DNA from: Mesorhizobium sp. INR15
GTDB taxonomy: Bacteria > Pseudomonadota > Alphaproteobacteria > Rhizobiales > Rhizobiaceae
Assembly (NCBI RefSeq): GCF_015500075.1
Contig: NZ_CP045496.1
Location: 2,242,001 to 2,306,000, forward strand
Direction of reading: 5' to 3'
DNA: 64,000 bases
A model generated the notes under the pieces. The model was given only the letters and a program-made list of their open reading frames with translations. It searched no databases and was not told where the DNA came from. Shown piece after piece: positions 50,817 through 59,592 of this stretch. A program made the position numbers and the translations under genes. Each line of letters begins with the position of its first letter. Within the stretch, counting starts at the first letter, position 1.

Positions 50817-51737
50817 ATGGCGACCGCAGAGGAAGTCGCCAAGGCAGCCGAGCGGCGCGATATCCGTGACCGCTGGCTTTTGTCAGCGCCGGCGCTGCTG
50901 ATCATTTTTCTCGCCGCGACAGGCCCGTTGCTGATCGTGCTCGTCTATTCCTTCCTGACGCCTGGATCCTATGGCGACGTGAAGTGGCAATTCTCGCCGG
51001 AAGCCTGGGTGGCGGTGTTTCTGGAGCGTGACATTTTCGACGACACGCTTTCCATTGCCGCCGCTCACGTCAACATCTTCCTGCGTTCGATCAAGCTTTC
51101 GGTGATCACGACAATCGCTACCTTGGCGCTTGGCTTCCCGACCGCTTATTTCATGGCGACACGCAGCGAAAAGACCCGTGATCTCTGGCTGTTCCTGATC
51201 ACCATCCCGTTCTGGACCAACCTTCTCATCCGCACTTTCGCGGTGCTGCAGATCATCCGCAACGAGGGCATCATCAACACCATCCTGCTCAAGCTCGGCA
51301 TCATCTCGGCACCGATCCAGATCCTCTATACCGACACCGCGATCCTGATCGGCATGGCCTACGTCTACCTGCCGCTGATGGTGCTGCCGATCTACGCCAG
51401 CATGGAGAAGCTCGACTTCCGCCTGGTAGAAGCAGGCTATGACCTCTACGCGACACGGTTCCAGGTGCTGCGGCGGATCATTTTCCCGCTGGTCAAGCCT
51501 GGCGTCATCGCCGGGTCCATCCTGGTCTTCATTCCCGCACTTGGCGCCTACGTGACGCCAAGCGTGCTTGGCGGCGGCAAGAACATGATGCTCTCCAACC
51601 TGATCGAATTGCAGTTCGGGCAGGGCCGCAACTGGCCGCTTGGTTCGGCGCTGTCGATCGCGGTGATGATCATCGTCATGGGCGCACTGCTTTTCTATGT
51701 GCGCAATGCCGGCAAGTCGGGGGTGCGTCATGGCTAA
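50817..51737 (+). CDS. ABC transporter permease, PotB type
   Basis: A 306-residue permease with a first helix at residues 20-42 and an EAA-type loop (RLVEAGYDLYATRFQVLRRIIFPLVKPGVI) near residues 200-225. It is longer than the paralogue at the start of the window by a 30-residue insertion (DVKWQFSPEAWVAVFLERDIFDD) between the first two helices, as in many putrescine permeases. It overlaps the next permease gene by 8 bases. Confidence 0.92.
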   Translation: MATAEEVAKAAERRDIRDRWLLSAPALLIIFLAATGPLLIVLVYSFLTPGSYGDVKWQFSPEAWVAVFLERDIFDDTLSIAAAHVNIFLRSIKLSVITTIATLALGFPTAYFMATRSEKTRDLWLFLITIPFWTNLLIRTFAVLQIIRNEGIINTILLKLGIISAPIQILYTDTAILIGMAYVYLPLMVLPIYASMEKLDFRLVEAGYDLYATRFQVLRRIIFPLVKPGVIAGSILVFIPALGAYVTPSVLGGGKNMMLSNLIELQFGQGRNWPLGSALSIAVMIIVMGALLFYVRNAGKSGVRHG

Positions 51738-52530
51738 AAACTTCTCCATAAAGCACCAGCCGGGCTTCACCGCGATCGCCGCGACCTGCTTCGTCGTGCT
51801 CTACCTGCCGATCTTCGTGCTGGTCATCTATGCCTTCAACGCAGCGAGCTCGACCTCCGAATGGGGCGGGTTCTCGTTCAAATGGTTCCAGTCGGCATGG
51901 CAGAACACGCAGGTCATCGATGCAACCTTGCGCTCCTTCCAGATCGGCGCCTTCGCGGCGGTGTTTTCGACCATCTTCGCCACCATGGCGGCACTCGCCA
52001 CGACGCGAACGGCATCCTATCCGGGGCTGACGTTTAAATACGCGGCGATCAACCAGCCGCTGATGGTGCCGGAGATCGTCACCGGCGTTGCCTTGCTGAT
52101 CTTCTTCTCGCGTATCAAGATCCTCACCGGTTATTCCGGCCTCGGCTATCTGATCGCCGCACACACGGCTTTCTGCATTCCCTTCGCCTACCTGCCGATC
52201 AGGGCGCGTCTTGAAAACATGGACCTGACGCTGGAGCGCGCCGCCGCCGATCTCTACGCGACGCCATGGCGAACCTTCAGGCGCATCACGCTGCCACTCT
52301 TGTGGCCCGGCATTCTCGCCGGCCTGATGCTTGCCTTCGTCATCTCGCTTGACGATGTCGTCATCACCGAATTCGTCAAGTCGGGCGGCCAGGACACGCT
52401 GCCTACCTATATGCTCGGCCAGATCCGCCGAGGCATTACACCCGAGATCAACGCGATATCGACCGCTTTCCTGCTGCTTTCGGTCGCGATCGTCACGTTG
52501 TTTTTCTTCGTCAGCAGGAAACGAGACTGA
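51730..52530 (+). CDS. ABC transporter permease, PotC type
   Basis: 266 residues from ATG 51730 (MAKNFSIKHQPGF). Six hydrophobic segments and the EAA loop (ERAAADLYATPWRTFRRITLPLLWPGILAG) identify the second channel subunit. The C-terminal VAIVTLFFFVSRKRD is membrane-proximal. An upstream ATG in the same frame lies inside the PotB-type gene and is not used. It precedes the binding-protein gene by 23 bases. Confidence 0.92.
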   Translation: MAKNFSIKHQPGFTAIAATCFVVLYLPIFVLVIYAFNAASSTSEWGGFSFKWFQSAWQNTQVIDATLRSFQIGAFAAVFSTIFATMAALATTRTASYPGLTFKYAAINQPLMVPEIVTGVALLIFFSRIKILTGYSGLGYLIAAHTAFCIPFAYLPIRARLENMDLTLERAAADLYATPWRTFRRITLPLLWPGILAGLMLAFVISLDDVVITEFVKSGGQDTLPTYMLGQIRRGITPEINAISTAFLLLSVAIVTLFFFVSRKRD

Positions 52531-52553
52531 AACCGACAATGGGAGTTAAAACC

Positions 52554-53588
52554 ATGAACTGGAAGACAACCGCGACCGCCATGGGATTGGCGTTGTTCGC
52601 TTCGACGGGCCTTGCGCGCGCCGACGGCGTTCTGAACATCTACAATTGGGGCAACTACACCAGCCCTGACGTGATCAAGAAGTTCGAAGCGAAATACAAC
52701 ATCAAGGTCACGATCACCGACTACGATTCAAACGATACCGCGCTGGCCAAGGTGCGCCAGGGCGGCACCGGTTTCGACATCGCCGTGCCGTCCCAGACCT
52801 ACGTGCCGATCTGGATCAAGGAAGGCCTCGTGCTCGAGACCGATCCAGGCAAGATGGAGAACTTCAAGAACGTGGCGCCGGAATGGGCCAATCCCGACTT
52901 CGATCCAGGCCGCAAATATTCTGTGCCGTGGGCCCTGGGCACTGTCGGCGTTGTGGTCAATACCGACACCTACAAAGGTCCGGCGGACAGCTGGGGCATC
53001 ATCTTCAACACGCCGGATGAGCTGAAGGGCAAGGTCAATGTCGTTCCCGAAATGAACGACGTCATCTTCGCCGCGATCAAATATGTCGGCGGACAGCAAT
53101 GCACCGACGACAAGGCTGTGCTGAAGAAGGTGCGTGACCTGCTGGTGGCGGCCAAGCCGAACTGGATCGCCATGGAATACAACACCATCGAGAAGATGGG
53201 CGCCGGCGACTTCAAGGCAACCAGCGACTGGAACGGCTCCGCCCTGCGCCAGCGGCTGGCCAACCCGGCCATCCACTACAACTATCCGAAGGAAGGCTTT
53301 GGCCTGTGGAGCGACAACGTGGTCGTTCTCAAGGAAGCCAAGAATGTCGACAACGCCAAGCTGTTCCAGAACTTCATCATGGATCCGGAAAACGCGGCCG
53401 GCCTCTCGGCCTTCCATCGTTATGCCAATGCCATCACCGGTTCGGACAAGTACATGCCGGCCGACATGAAGGATGCGCCCGAGGTTGTCATCCCGGCCGC
53501 CGACAAGCCGCATGCCGAGCTGCAAAGATTGTGCTCGCCGGAATTGCAGGACGTCTACACCAAGATCTGGACCGAACTGCAGAAGTAA
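52554..53588 (+). CDS. Periplasmic polyamine-type substrate-binding protein, PotD/PotF type
   Basis: A 344-residue exported binding protein. The signal peptide (residues 1-23) ends at STGLARAD; the mature start VLNIYNWGNYTSPDVIKKFEAKYNI is the PotD/PotF signature. ATG 52554 has GGGAG 8 bases upstream; an ATG at 52539 lies inside that site region and is less likely. It completes the second transporter and is followed by a strong terminator. Ligand specificity cannot be read without a structure. Confidence 0.92.
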   Translation: MNWKTTATAMGLALFASTGLARADGVLNIYNWGNYTSPDVIKKFEAKYNIKVTITDYDSNDTALAKVRQGGTGFDIAVPSQTYVPIWIKEGLVLETDPGKMENFKNVAPEWANPDFDPGRKYSVPWALGTVGVVVNTDTYKGPADSWGIIFNTPDELKGKVNVVPEMNDVIFAAIKYVGGQQCTDDKAVLKKVRDLLVAAKPNWIAMEYNTIEKMGAGDFKATSDWNGSALRQRLANPAIHYNYPKEGFGLWSDNVVVLKEAKNVDNAKLFQNFIMDPENAAGLSAFHRYANAITGSDKYMPADMKDAPEVVIPAADKPHAELQRLCSPELQDVYTKIWTELQK

Positions 53589-53598
53589 GGGGTCCACG

Positions 53599-53633
53599 AC
53601 GGGCCCGGCGGCAGACGCCGCCGGGCCCGTTTT
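53599..53633 (+). terminator. Strong rho-independent terminator after the second transporter operon
   Basis: A 14-base GC stem ACGGGCCCGGCGGC / GCCGCCGGGCCCGT with a four-base loop and a TTTT run, 10 bases past the binding-protein stop. It separates the transporter from the hydrolase pair that starts 25 bases later. Confidence 0.85.
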
Positions 53634-53657
53634 CATGTTCATCGGGGCTCGGCTTTC

Positions 53658-54854
53658 ATGGAATCCTACCGCAACAGCGAGGCGCGGCCGCCGATCATGC
53701 AAGGGTCGCCGCCGGCCATGGTGCCGCCGAAGCTCGACTGGGACCGGCCGCCGTGGAACCGCTGGGCGTTCCAGCACATCAGGGAGTTTCTGCCGACCGC
53801 CGAAGTCTGGCGCGGTAACGGCCATCGCCACCGCTTCGAGCGGGCCGAGGTCGATCTCGATGCATTGCCGGTCGGGGACAGCACAGGCGCGCCGACGACA
53901 CTCGCCGGCCTGCTCGACGAGACCTATACCGACGGCTTCCTCGTGCTCAAGGATGGCAAGATAGCCTATGAGCGCTATTTCAACGGCATGGGCGAGCGCA
54001 CGCTGCATCTGTCGCAGTCGATGGCGAAATCCGTCACCGGCTCGGTGTTTGGCATATTGGTCGGACGTAGGCTGATCGACCCGGCCCTCCCGGTTACAAC
54101 CTACCTGCCCGAGCTTGGCGCCACAGGCTGGGCCGGCGCTAGTGTCCAGCATGTGCTCGACATGACCACCGGCGTGCGCTTTTCCGAGGAGTATACCGAC
54201 GCCTATTCCGATATCGGCCAAGTCGATGTCGCGACCGGCTGGAAGCCGGTGCCGCCAGGCAGCGATCCCGACTTCCGCTGGCCCTCGCACATGTTCGAGC
54301 TGATCCTTGGATTGAAGGAAACGACCCGTCCGCATGGCGCGGCTTTCGAATATCGCTCGGTCGAGACCGACGTGCTTGCCTTCCTCATGGAGCGGGTGAC
54401 TGGCAAGCGGCTGGCGCAGTTGGTCTCCGAGGAGCTTTGGCAAAAACTCGGCGCCGAGGAGAGCGCCTGCTTCACCGTCGACAGCGCCGGCTATGCGCTG
54501 GCCGATGGCGGCTTCAATGCCACACTGCGCGACTATGGCCGCTTCGGCCAGTTGATCCTCGACAATGGCGGCGGCGTGGTGCCGGCCGACTGGATCGAGG
54601 CGACGCGCAACGGCAGGCACGGGCCGGATTTCAGTCCCAGCCTGCCCGAGGGCAGCTATCGCAACCAGTTCTGGATCGAGGATCCGCGCTCACGCGCGCT
54701 GATGTGCCGGGGCGTGTTCGGGCAGATGATCCACATCGACTGGCATACCCGCATGGTGGTGGTGAAGCTTTCGACCTTCCCGGATTTCAGCAATGTCGCC
54801 TACTCAGTGGCAACGGTGAAAGCCGTGCACGCCATCGCCGCCGCGCTCGGCTAA
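53658..54854 (+). CDS. Class C beta-lactamase-fold serine hydrolase (first copy)
   Basis: A 398-residue hydrolase. The catalytic SxxK is in HLSQSMAKSVTGS at about residue 120, and FEYRSVETDVLAFLMERVTGKRL carries the second motif region with tyrosine. No signal peptide is visible, so it is probably cytosolic. The family includes esterases, D-aminopeptidases and 6-aminohexanoate-dimer amidases (NylB). It is paralogous to the next gene. Its start lies right behind the transporter terminator, so it needs its own promoter or read-through. Confidence 0.84.
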   Translation: MESYRNSEARPPIMQGSPPAMVPPKLDWDRPPWNRWAFQHIREFLPTAEVWRGNGHRHRFERAEVDLDALPVGDSTGAPTTLAGLLDETYTDGFLVLKDGKIAYERYFNGMGERTLHLSQSMAKSVTGSVFGILVGRRLIDPALPVTTYLPELGATGWAGASVQHVLDMTTGVRFSEEYTDAYSDIGQVDVATGWKPVPPGSDPDFRWPSHMFELILGLKETTRPHGAAFEYRSVETDVLAFLMERVTGKRLAQLVSEELWQKLGAEESACFTVDSAGYALADGGFNATLRDYGRFGQLILDNGGGVVPADWIEATRNGRHGPDFSPSLPEGSYRNQFWIEDPRSRALMCRGVFGQMIHIDWHTRMVVVKLSTFPDFSNVAYSVATVKAVHAIAAALG

Positions 54855-54879
54855 ACCAGAAGATCCGGAAGGAAACGCC

Positions 54880-56058
54880 ATGACCGGCAAGACCGCGTTC
54901 GAAACCAGGTACGGCTTCCGCCGCAACGAGGTGCTTCTCTCCAATTGGCGTGAAAATCCGTTCAACCGTTGGTCATTCCAGAACCTCGGCGAAGTGGTGC
55001 CGACCGCGCGTGTGGCGGCGGCAGGCGGTGCCGAGGCGGCCATACAGGATCTGGGTGGCCTGCTTGGCGACAACGTCACGGTGGCAAGTGCACCAGAAAC
55101 GGTGGTTGAATTCCTCGTGCGCTCCAACACGGACGCACTGACGGTGATGAAGGGCGGCAGGATCGTTGGTGACTGGTTCGCGCCGCATATGGATTTCGGC
55201 GCCCGCCACATCATCTTTTCGATCAGCAAGTCGCTGACGGCAATCGTTGCCGGAATTCTGGAAGGCGAGGGCGTGTTCGATCCCGAGGCCCCGGTGACGC
55301 GTTACATTCCGGAAGCGGCTGGTTCCGCCTATGGCGACGCCAGCGCGCGCCATGTGCTCGACATGAGCGTCAGCCTCGACTTCGAGGAGGCCTATCTCGA
55401 TCCGGAAAGCGCCTTCGCCCGCTATCGCCGCGCGACGCTGTGGAATCCCGGCGGCGGCACGGAAAGCCTGCGCGAATTCATCCTGACGCTGCAGCGGCTT
55501 GCCGAGCCGCATGGCCAGACCTTTCGCTACCGCTCGCCCAATTCCGATATGCTCGGCCTGCTGCTCGAACGTGCTTCCGGAGAGCGCTTCATCGACCTGA
55601 TGCGCGAGAAACTGTGGATACCGCTGGGCGCCGTCAGCGAGGCTTCGATCGGCGTCGATATGGAAGGCACTGCGCGCACCGCCGGTGGCATTTCGGTGAC
55701 ACCGCGCGACCTGGCGCGCGTCGGCGAAATGATGCGGCAAGGCGGCACGGCCAACGGCCGCCGTGTCGTGCAGGAGGCCTGGGTGCGCGATACCACGGTC
55801 ACCGGCGGCAGTGCGGAGGCGTGGCAGCGCGGCGCGATGCTGCCGCTGTTCCCCAAGGGGCGTTATCGCAACAAATGGTACCAGACGGGCAATTCCAGCG
55901 GCGCCTATTGCGGCATCGGCATTCATGGCCAATGGCTCTATGTCGACCCGAAAGCCGAGGTCGTGATTGCCAAGATGTCGTCGCAGCCGGAACCGGTCGA
56001 CGACATCCTCGATCTCGAGATCGTTGCCTTTTTCGAGGCGCTGAGCCGGATGGTCTGA
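54880..56058 (+). CDS. Class C beta-lactamase-fold serine hydrolase (second copy)
   Basis: A 392-residue paralogue of the preceding hydrolase. Both begin with a NRWxFQ segment (here NPFNRWSFQNLGEVVPTARV). The SxxK is SISK in IIFSISKSLTAIVAG, and FRYRSPNSDMLGLLLERASG is the second motif region. A GGAAGGAAA ribosome site precedes the ATG, 25 bases after the first copy, so the pair is one unit. Different middle regions suggest different substrates or a heteromer. The substrate is unknown. Confidence 0.84.
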   Translation: MTGKTAFETRYGFRRNEVLLSNWRENPFNRWSFQNLGEVVPTARVAAAGGAEAAIQDLGGLLGDNVTVASAPETVVEFLVRSNTDALTVMKGGRIVGDWFAPHMDFGARHIIFSISKSLTAIVAGILEGEGVFDPEAPVTRYIPEAAGSAYGDASARHVLDMSVSLDFEEAYLDPESAFARYRRATLWNPGGGTESLREFILTLQRLAEPHGQTFRYRSPNSDMLGLLLERASGERFIDLMREKLWIPLGAVSEASIGVDMEGTARTAGGISVTPRDLARVGEMMRQGGTANGRRVVQEAWVRDTTVTGGSAEAWQRGAMLPLFPKGRYRNKWYQTGNSSGAYCGIGIHGQWLYVDPKAEVVIAKMSSQPEPVDDILDLEIVAFFEALSRMV

Positions 56059-56090
56059 TCAATCCTGACGTCACGCTTTCCTGTGGACCC

Positions 56091-56112
56091 GTGGCGTCAA
56101 TGAAAACGCCAC
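56091..56112 (+). terminator. Hairpin after the hydrolase pair
   Basis: GTGGCGT-CAATGAAA-ACGCCAC, 32 bases after the second hydrolase stop and 63 before the tex ATG. No T-run follows, so it may be an attenuating or stabilising structure. Confidence 0.35.
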
Positions 56113-56174
56113 AGTTGGCGGACTGAAGCTCCGCGCTTATGGTCGCCGCTCTTTTGGCGAGCAGCAGGAACGAC

Positions 56175-58496
56175 ATGGCATCCGACATCAAGCGCATCGC
56201 AGCCCTCATCGCGGTCGAGATCAAGGCGCGGCCCGAACAGGCGGCGGCAGCGATCGGACTGCTCGACGAGGGGGCGACGGTGCCGTTCGTGGCGCGCTAC
56301 CGCAAGGAGGTCACCGGTGGGCTTGACGACACGCAGTTGCGCGACCTTGCCGAGCGCCTCGTTTATCTGCGCGAGCTCGACGCGCGCCGTGACACCATCC
56401 TTGGTTCCATCCGCGAACAGGGCAAGCTGACAGACGAACTCGAAGGCAAGATCACCGCCGCCACCACCAAGGCGGAGCTGGAAGACATCTATCTGCCCTA
56501 CAAGCCGAAGCGGCGGACCAAGGCCGAGATCGCGCGGGAGCGTGGTCTGGGACCGCTGGCCGAAGCCATCCTTGCCAACCGCTCGCTGGTGCCGGCCGAG
56601 CTGGCGCTGACTTATGTGACCGAAGAGGTGGCGGACGTGAAGGCAGCGCTCGACGGCGCGCGTGACATCCTGTCCGAACAGTTCGCCGAGAATGCCGATC
56701 TGGTCGGCAAGCTGCGGACCTACATGAAGGATCGCGCCTTCATGCGCGCCCGCGTCGTCGACGGCAAGCAGGAGGCCGGCGCGAAATTCTCCGACTATTT
56801 CGAGCATGTCGAACGCTGGGGCAACGTGCCCTCGCACCGCGCGCTGGCGATGCTGCGCGGGCGCAACGAGGAAGTGCTGTCGCTCGATATCGAGGTCGAT
56901 GCCGACGACACGTCGGCGGTGAAGCCTGTCGAGCGGATGATCGCCAATGCCTATGCCATCGGTGCCAGCCTGCCGGGCGATCGCTGGCTGATGGAGGTGG
57001 CTGGCTGGACCTGGCGGATCAAGCTGTCGCTGCACCTGACGCTCGACCTGATGCGGGACCTGCGCGAGCGGGCGGAGGAGGAGGCGATCCACGTCTTCGC
57101 CCGCAACCTGAAGGACCTGCTGCTCGCCGCGCCGGCAGGCTCGCGCGCCACGATGGGGCTCGATCCGGGCATCCGCACCGGCGTCAAGGTGGCGGTGGTG
57201 GATGGCACCGGCAAGGTGCTGACGACGACGACCGTCTATCCGTTTCCACCCAAGAACGATGTGCGCGGCACGCAGGCCGAACTGGCGAAGCTCATCCGCC
57301 TGCACAAGGTGGAGCTGATTTCGATCGGCAATGGCACCGGCAGCCGCGAGACGGAAAAGCTGGTCGCCGACATGCTGGCCGACATGCCCGCGGATTCCGG
57401 GCCGAAGCCGCTCAAGGTGATCGTCTCCGAGGCCGGCGCCTCGGTCTACTCGGCCTCGGCGACGGCAGCGGCGGAATTTCCCGGCCTCGATGTGTCGCTG
57501 CGCGGCGCGGTGTCGATCGCGCGCCGCCTGCAGGATCCGCTGGCCGAACTGGTCAAGATCGAACCCAAGTCGATCGGCGTCGGCCAGTACCAGCACGATG
57601 TCGACCAGTACCGGCTCGGCCGCTCGCTGGAAGCGGTGGTCGAGGACGCGGTCAACGCCGTCGGGGTCGACCTCAACACGGCATCGGCGCCACTGCTGGC
57701 GCGCGTGTCAGGCCTTGGCGCGTCGCTGGCCGATGCCATCGTCGCGCATCGCGATGCGACCGGGCCCTTCGCCAGCCGCCGGGAGCTGCTCAACGTGTCC
57801 CGGCTTGGACCTCGGGCGTTCGAGCAGTGCGCCGGCTTCCTGCGCATTGCCAATGGCTCGGAACCGCTTGACGCATCATCGGTGCATCCGGAGGCCTATG
57901 GCGTGGCGAAGAAGATCGTCGCTGCCTGCGGGCGCGATGTGCGTTCCCTGATGGGCGACAGTGCGGCACTCAAGGCGCTCGATCCGCGCGTCTTCGTTGA
58001 CGAGCGTTTTGGCTTGCCGACAGTGCGCGACATCCTGGCGGAGCTGGAAAAGCCCGGCCGCGACCCGCGCCCCGGCTTCAAGACCGCGACCTTCGCCGAC
58101 GGCATTGACGATATCAAGGACCTGAAACCCGGCATGCAGCTCGAAGGCACTGTCACCAATGTCGCGGCCTTCGGCGCCTTCGTCGACATTGGCGTGCATC
58201 AGGACGGGCTGGTGCATGTCTCGCAGCTCGCCGACCGTTTCGTCAAGGACGCGCATGAGGTGGTCAAGGCCGGCGACGTGGTCAAGGTGCGCGTCGTCGA
58301 TGTCGATATCAAACGCAAACGCATCGCGCTTTCCATGCGCAAGGATGGTGACGGCGGCGCTTCGAAGGGCGGGCCGCGCGACAATCCCGGGGGCAGGCCG
58401 GCGCCGCGCTCACCGGCACCGCAGCGCCAGCCTGAGAAACCAGCGAGCCAAGGCGCTTTCGGCGCGGCATTGGCGGATGCCTTGAAGCGCAAGTAG
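56175..58496 (+). CDS. tex: Tex-family RNA-binding transcriptional accessory protein
   Basis: A 773-residue cytoplasmic protein with the full Tex architecture: an N-terminal helical part (IEVKARPEQ-type start, VPFVARYRKEVTGGLDD), a YqgF-like RNase H fold around residues 320-450 (MGLDPGIRTGVKVAVVDGTG), helix-hairpin-helix motifs (VGVDLNTASAPLLARVSGLG) and a C-terminal S1 domain (LEGTVTNVAAFGAFVDIGVHQDGLVHVSQL). The tail is rich in Gly, Pro and Arg. ATG 56175 is preceded by AGGA; the frame is open to 56139. Confidence 0.94.
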   Translation: MASDIKRIAALIAVEIKARPEQAAAAIGLLDEGATVPFVARYRKEVTGGLDDTQLRDLAERLVYLRELDARRDTILGSIREQGKLTDELEGKITAATTKAELEDIYLPYKPKRRTKAEIARERGLGPLAEAILANRSLVPAELALTYVTEEVADVKAALDGARDILSEQFAENADLVGKLRTYMKDRAFMRARVVDGKQEAGAKFSDYFEHVERWGNVPSHRALAMLRGRNEEVLSLDIEVDADDTSAVKPVERMIANAYAIGASLPGDRWLMEVAGWTWRIKLSLHLTLDLMRDLRERAEEEAIHVFARNLKDLLLAAPAGSRATMGLDPGIRTGVKVAVVDGTGKVLTTTTVYPFPPKNDVRGTQAELAKLIRLHKVELISIGNGTGSRETEKLVADMLADMPADSGPKPLKVIVSEAGASVYSASATAAAEFPGLDVSLRGAVSIARRLQDPLAELVKIEPKSIGVGQYQHDVDQYRLGRSLEAVVEDAVNAVGVDLNTASAPLLARVSGLGASLADAIVAHRDATGPFASRRELLNVSRLGPRAFEQCAGFLRIANGSEPLDASSVHPEAYGVAKKIVAACGRDVRSLMGDSAALKALDPRVFVDERFGLPTVRDILAELEKPGRDPRPGFKTATFADGIDDIKDLKPGMQLEGTVTNVAAFGAFVDIGVHQDGLVHVSQLADRFVKDAHEVVKAGDVVKVRVVDVDIKRKRIALSMRKDGDGGASKGGPRDNPGGRPAPRSPAPQRQPEKPASQGAFGAALADALKRK

Positions 58497-58506
58497 CCAA
58501 TGCTGG

Positions 58507-59475
58507 TCAGCTTGCTGCGCGTGCGAGCCGATTGGCGTTGGCGGCTTCCGCTTCGCCATTTGGCGCGGACGCGGAAGCCCGGCCACGGCCATATTGCCGT
58601 GGCGAACAACCCATTACCCGCTTGAAGGCCGTGCTGAAGGCGCTTTCTGATTCATAGCCGAGCGACAAGGCAATGGTGGAAACCGGATCGCTGGAATGCA
58701 CCAGCCTGTCGCCGGCCAAGAACATGCGCCAGCGCGTCAGGTAGTCCATGGCAGGGGTCCCGACCGTCTCCTTGAACCGCAGGGCAAAGGTCGAGCGCGA
58801 CATGCCGGCGCGTTCCGCCAGCGTCTGCAATGTCCAGCCATGTGCCGGATCGTCATGCATGGCGCTGATCGCCGTGCCCATCTGCCTATCCGAAAGGGCG
58901 AAGAGCCAGCCGACGCCACCCTTCATGCCTTCCGCCATATGCAGCCGCAGGGCCTCGATCAGAATCATGTGGGCGAGGTGCTCGACAATCAGAAAGCCGC
59001 CGGGCCGGTGCTCGCGCAATTCCTGCATCATCCGCTCCACCGGCCAGCGCAGCGCCGAGTTGCCCCGGATGTGGACGATGGATGGCAGCATCCGCAACAG
59101 GATGCCGGCATGGTCGCCGGCAAGGGCAAAACGGCTGCTGACCAGCAGGAAATCGCCGCCACCATTGTGGGACGTGATGCCGCCTGAGCGCGCGGGCGAA
59201 AACACCGTGCGGGCATCGACCGGCGTCATGGCCATGTCGCTGGCAAGGCGGAAAGGCCGCCCGCGCGGCAACAGGAAGCAGTCGCCTGTCTCCAGCAGCA
59301 CTGCATCGGCAACGCCGTCCATGGACAGCCAGCACTGGCCGGAGACCACGGCGCCGCATTTGATGGCCGCCTGCTGGTCGGGAAACTGGATCGACCAGTC
59401 ACCGCCTGCTTCAAGGCCAGCCGAGAGGTAATTGCGCGGCTTGAGCAGCGACAGCACGTCTGACAGAGGATCCAT
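58507..59475 (-). CDS. AraC-family transcriptional regulator with cupin sensor domain
   Basis: 322 residues from ATG 59475, which has GGA 7 bases upstream; ATG 59481 would be too close to that site. The N-terminal cupin-like domain (LETGDCFLLPRGRPFRL) is of the AraC_binding/cupin_6 group. The C-terminal two helix-turn-helix units cover about residues 215-310 (WTLQTLAERAGMSRSTFALRFKETVG and PVSTIALSLGYESESAFSTAFKRVMGCSPRQY). It diverges from the reductase gene at 59593, its probable target. It converges with tex, 10 bases apart. Confidence 0.88.
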   Translation of the reverse strand: MDPLSDVLSLLKPRNYLSAGLEAGGDWSIQFPDQQAAIKCGAVVSGQCWLSMDGVADAVLLETGDCFLLPRGRPFRLASDMAMTPVDARTVFSPARSGGITSHNGGGDFLLVSSRFALAGDHAGILLRMLPSIVHIRGNSALRWPVERMMQELREHRPGGFLIVEHLAHMILIEALRLHMAEGMKGGVGWLFALSDRQMGTAISAMHDDPAHGWTLQTLAERAGMSRSTFALRFKETVGTPAMDYLTRWRMFLAGDRLVHSSDPVSTIALSLGYESESAFSTAFKRVMGCSPRQYGRGRASASAPNGEAEAANANRLARAAS

Positions 59476-59544
59476 AGACATTTCCGGACGATTGCGAAGA
59501 TAATACGGACCTTAGAGCATAGATCGTATTTTCTCAACCACTTA

Positions 59545-59582
59545 CCTTGATTGCAACGGCGCTGCCCTCAATCAGATCAAGG
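59545..59582. promoter_or_regulatory. Inverted repeats in the AraC-reductase divergent gap
   Basis: CCTTGAT (59545-59551) and ATCAAGG (59576-59582), with a nested TTGATTG / CAATCAG pair, lie 11 bases before the reductase ATG. They could be an AraC-family operator or a leader hairpin; the sequence does not decide between these. Confidence 0.35.
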
Positions 59583-59592
59583 ATAAATCGTC

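Noticed and set aside
52728..54620. A 630-residue open frame on the minus strand opposite the binding-protein and hydrolase genes
   Set aside because: It crosses two clear plus-strand genes and a terminator and has shadow-type composition (Arg, His, Ala-rich).
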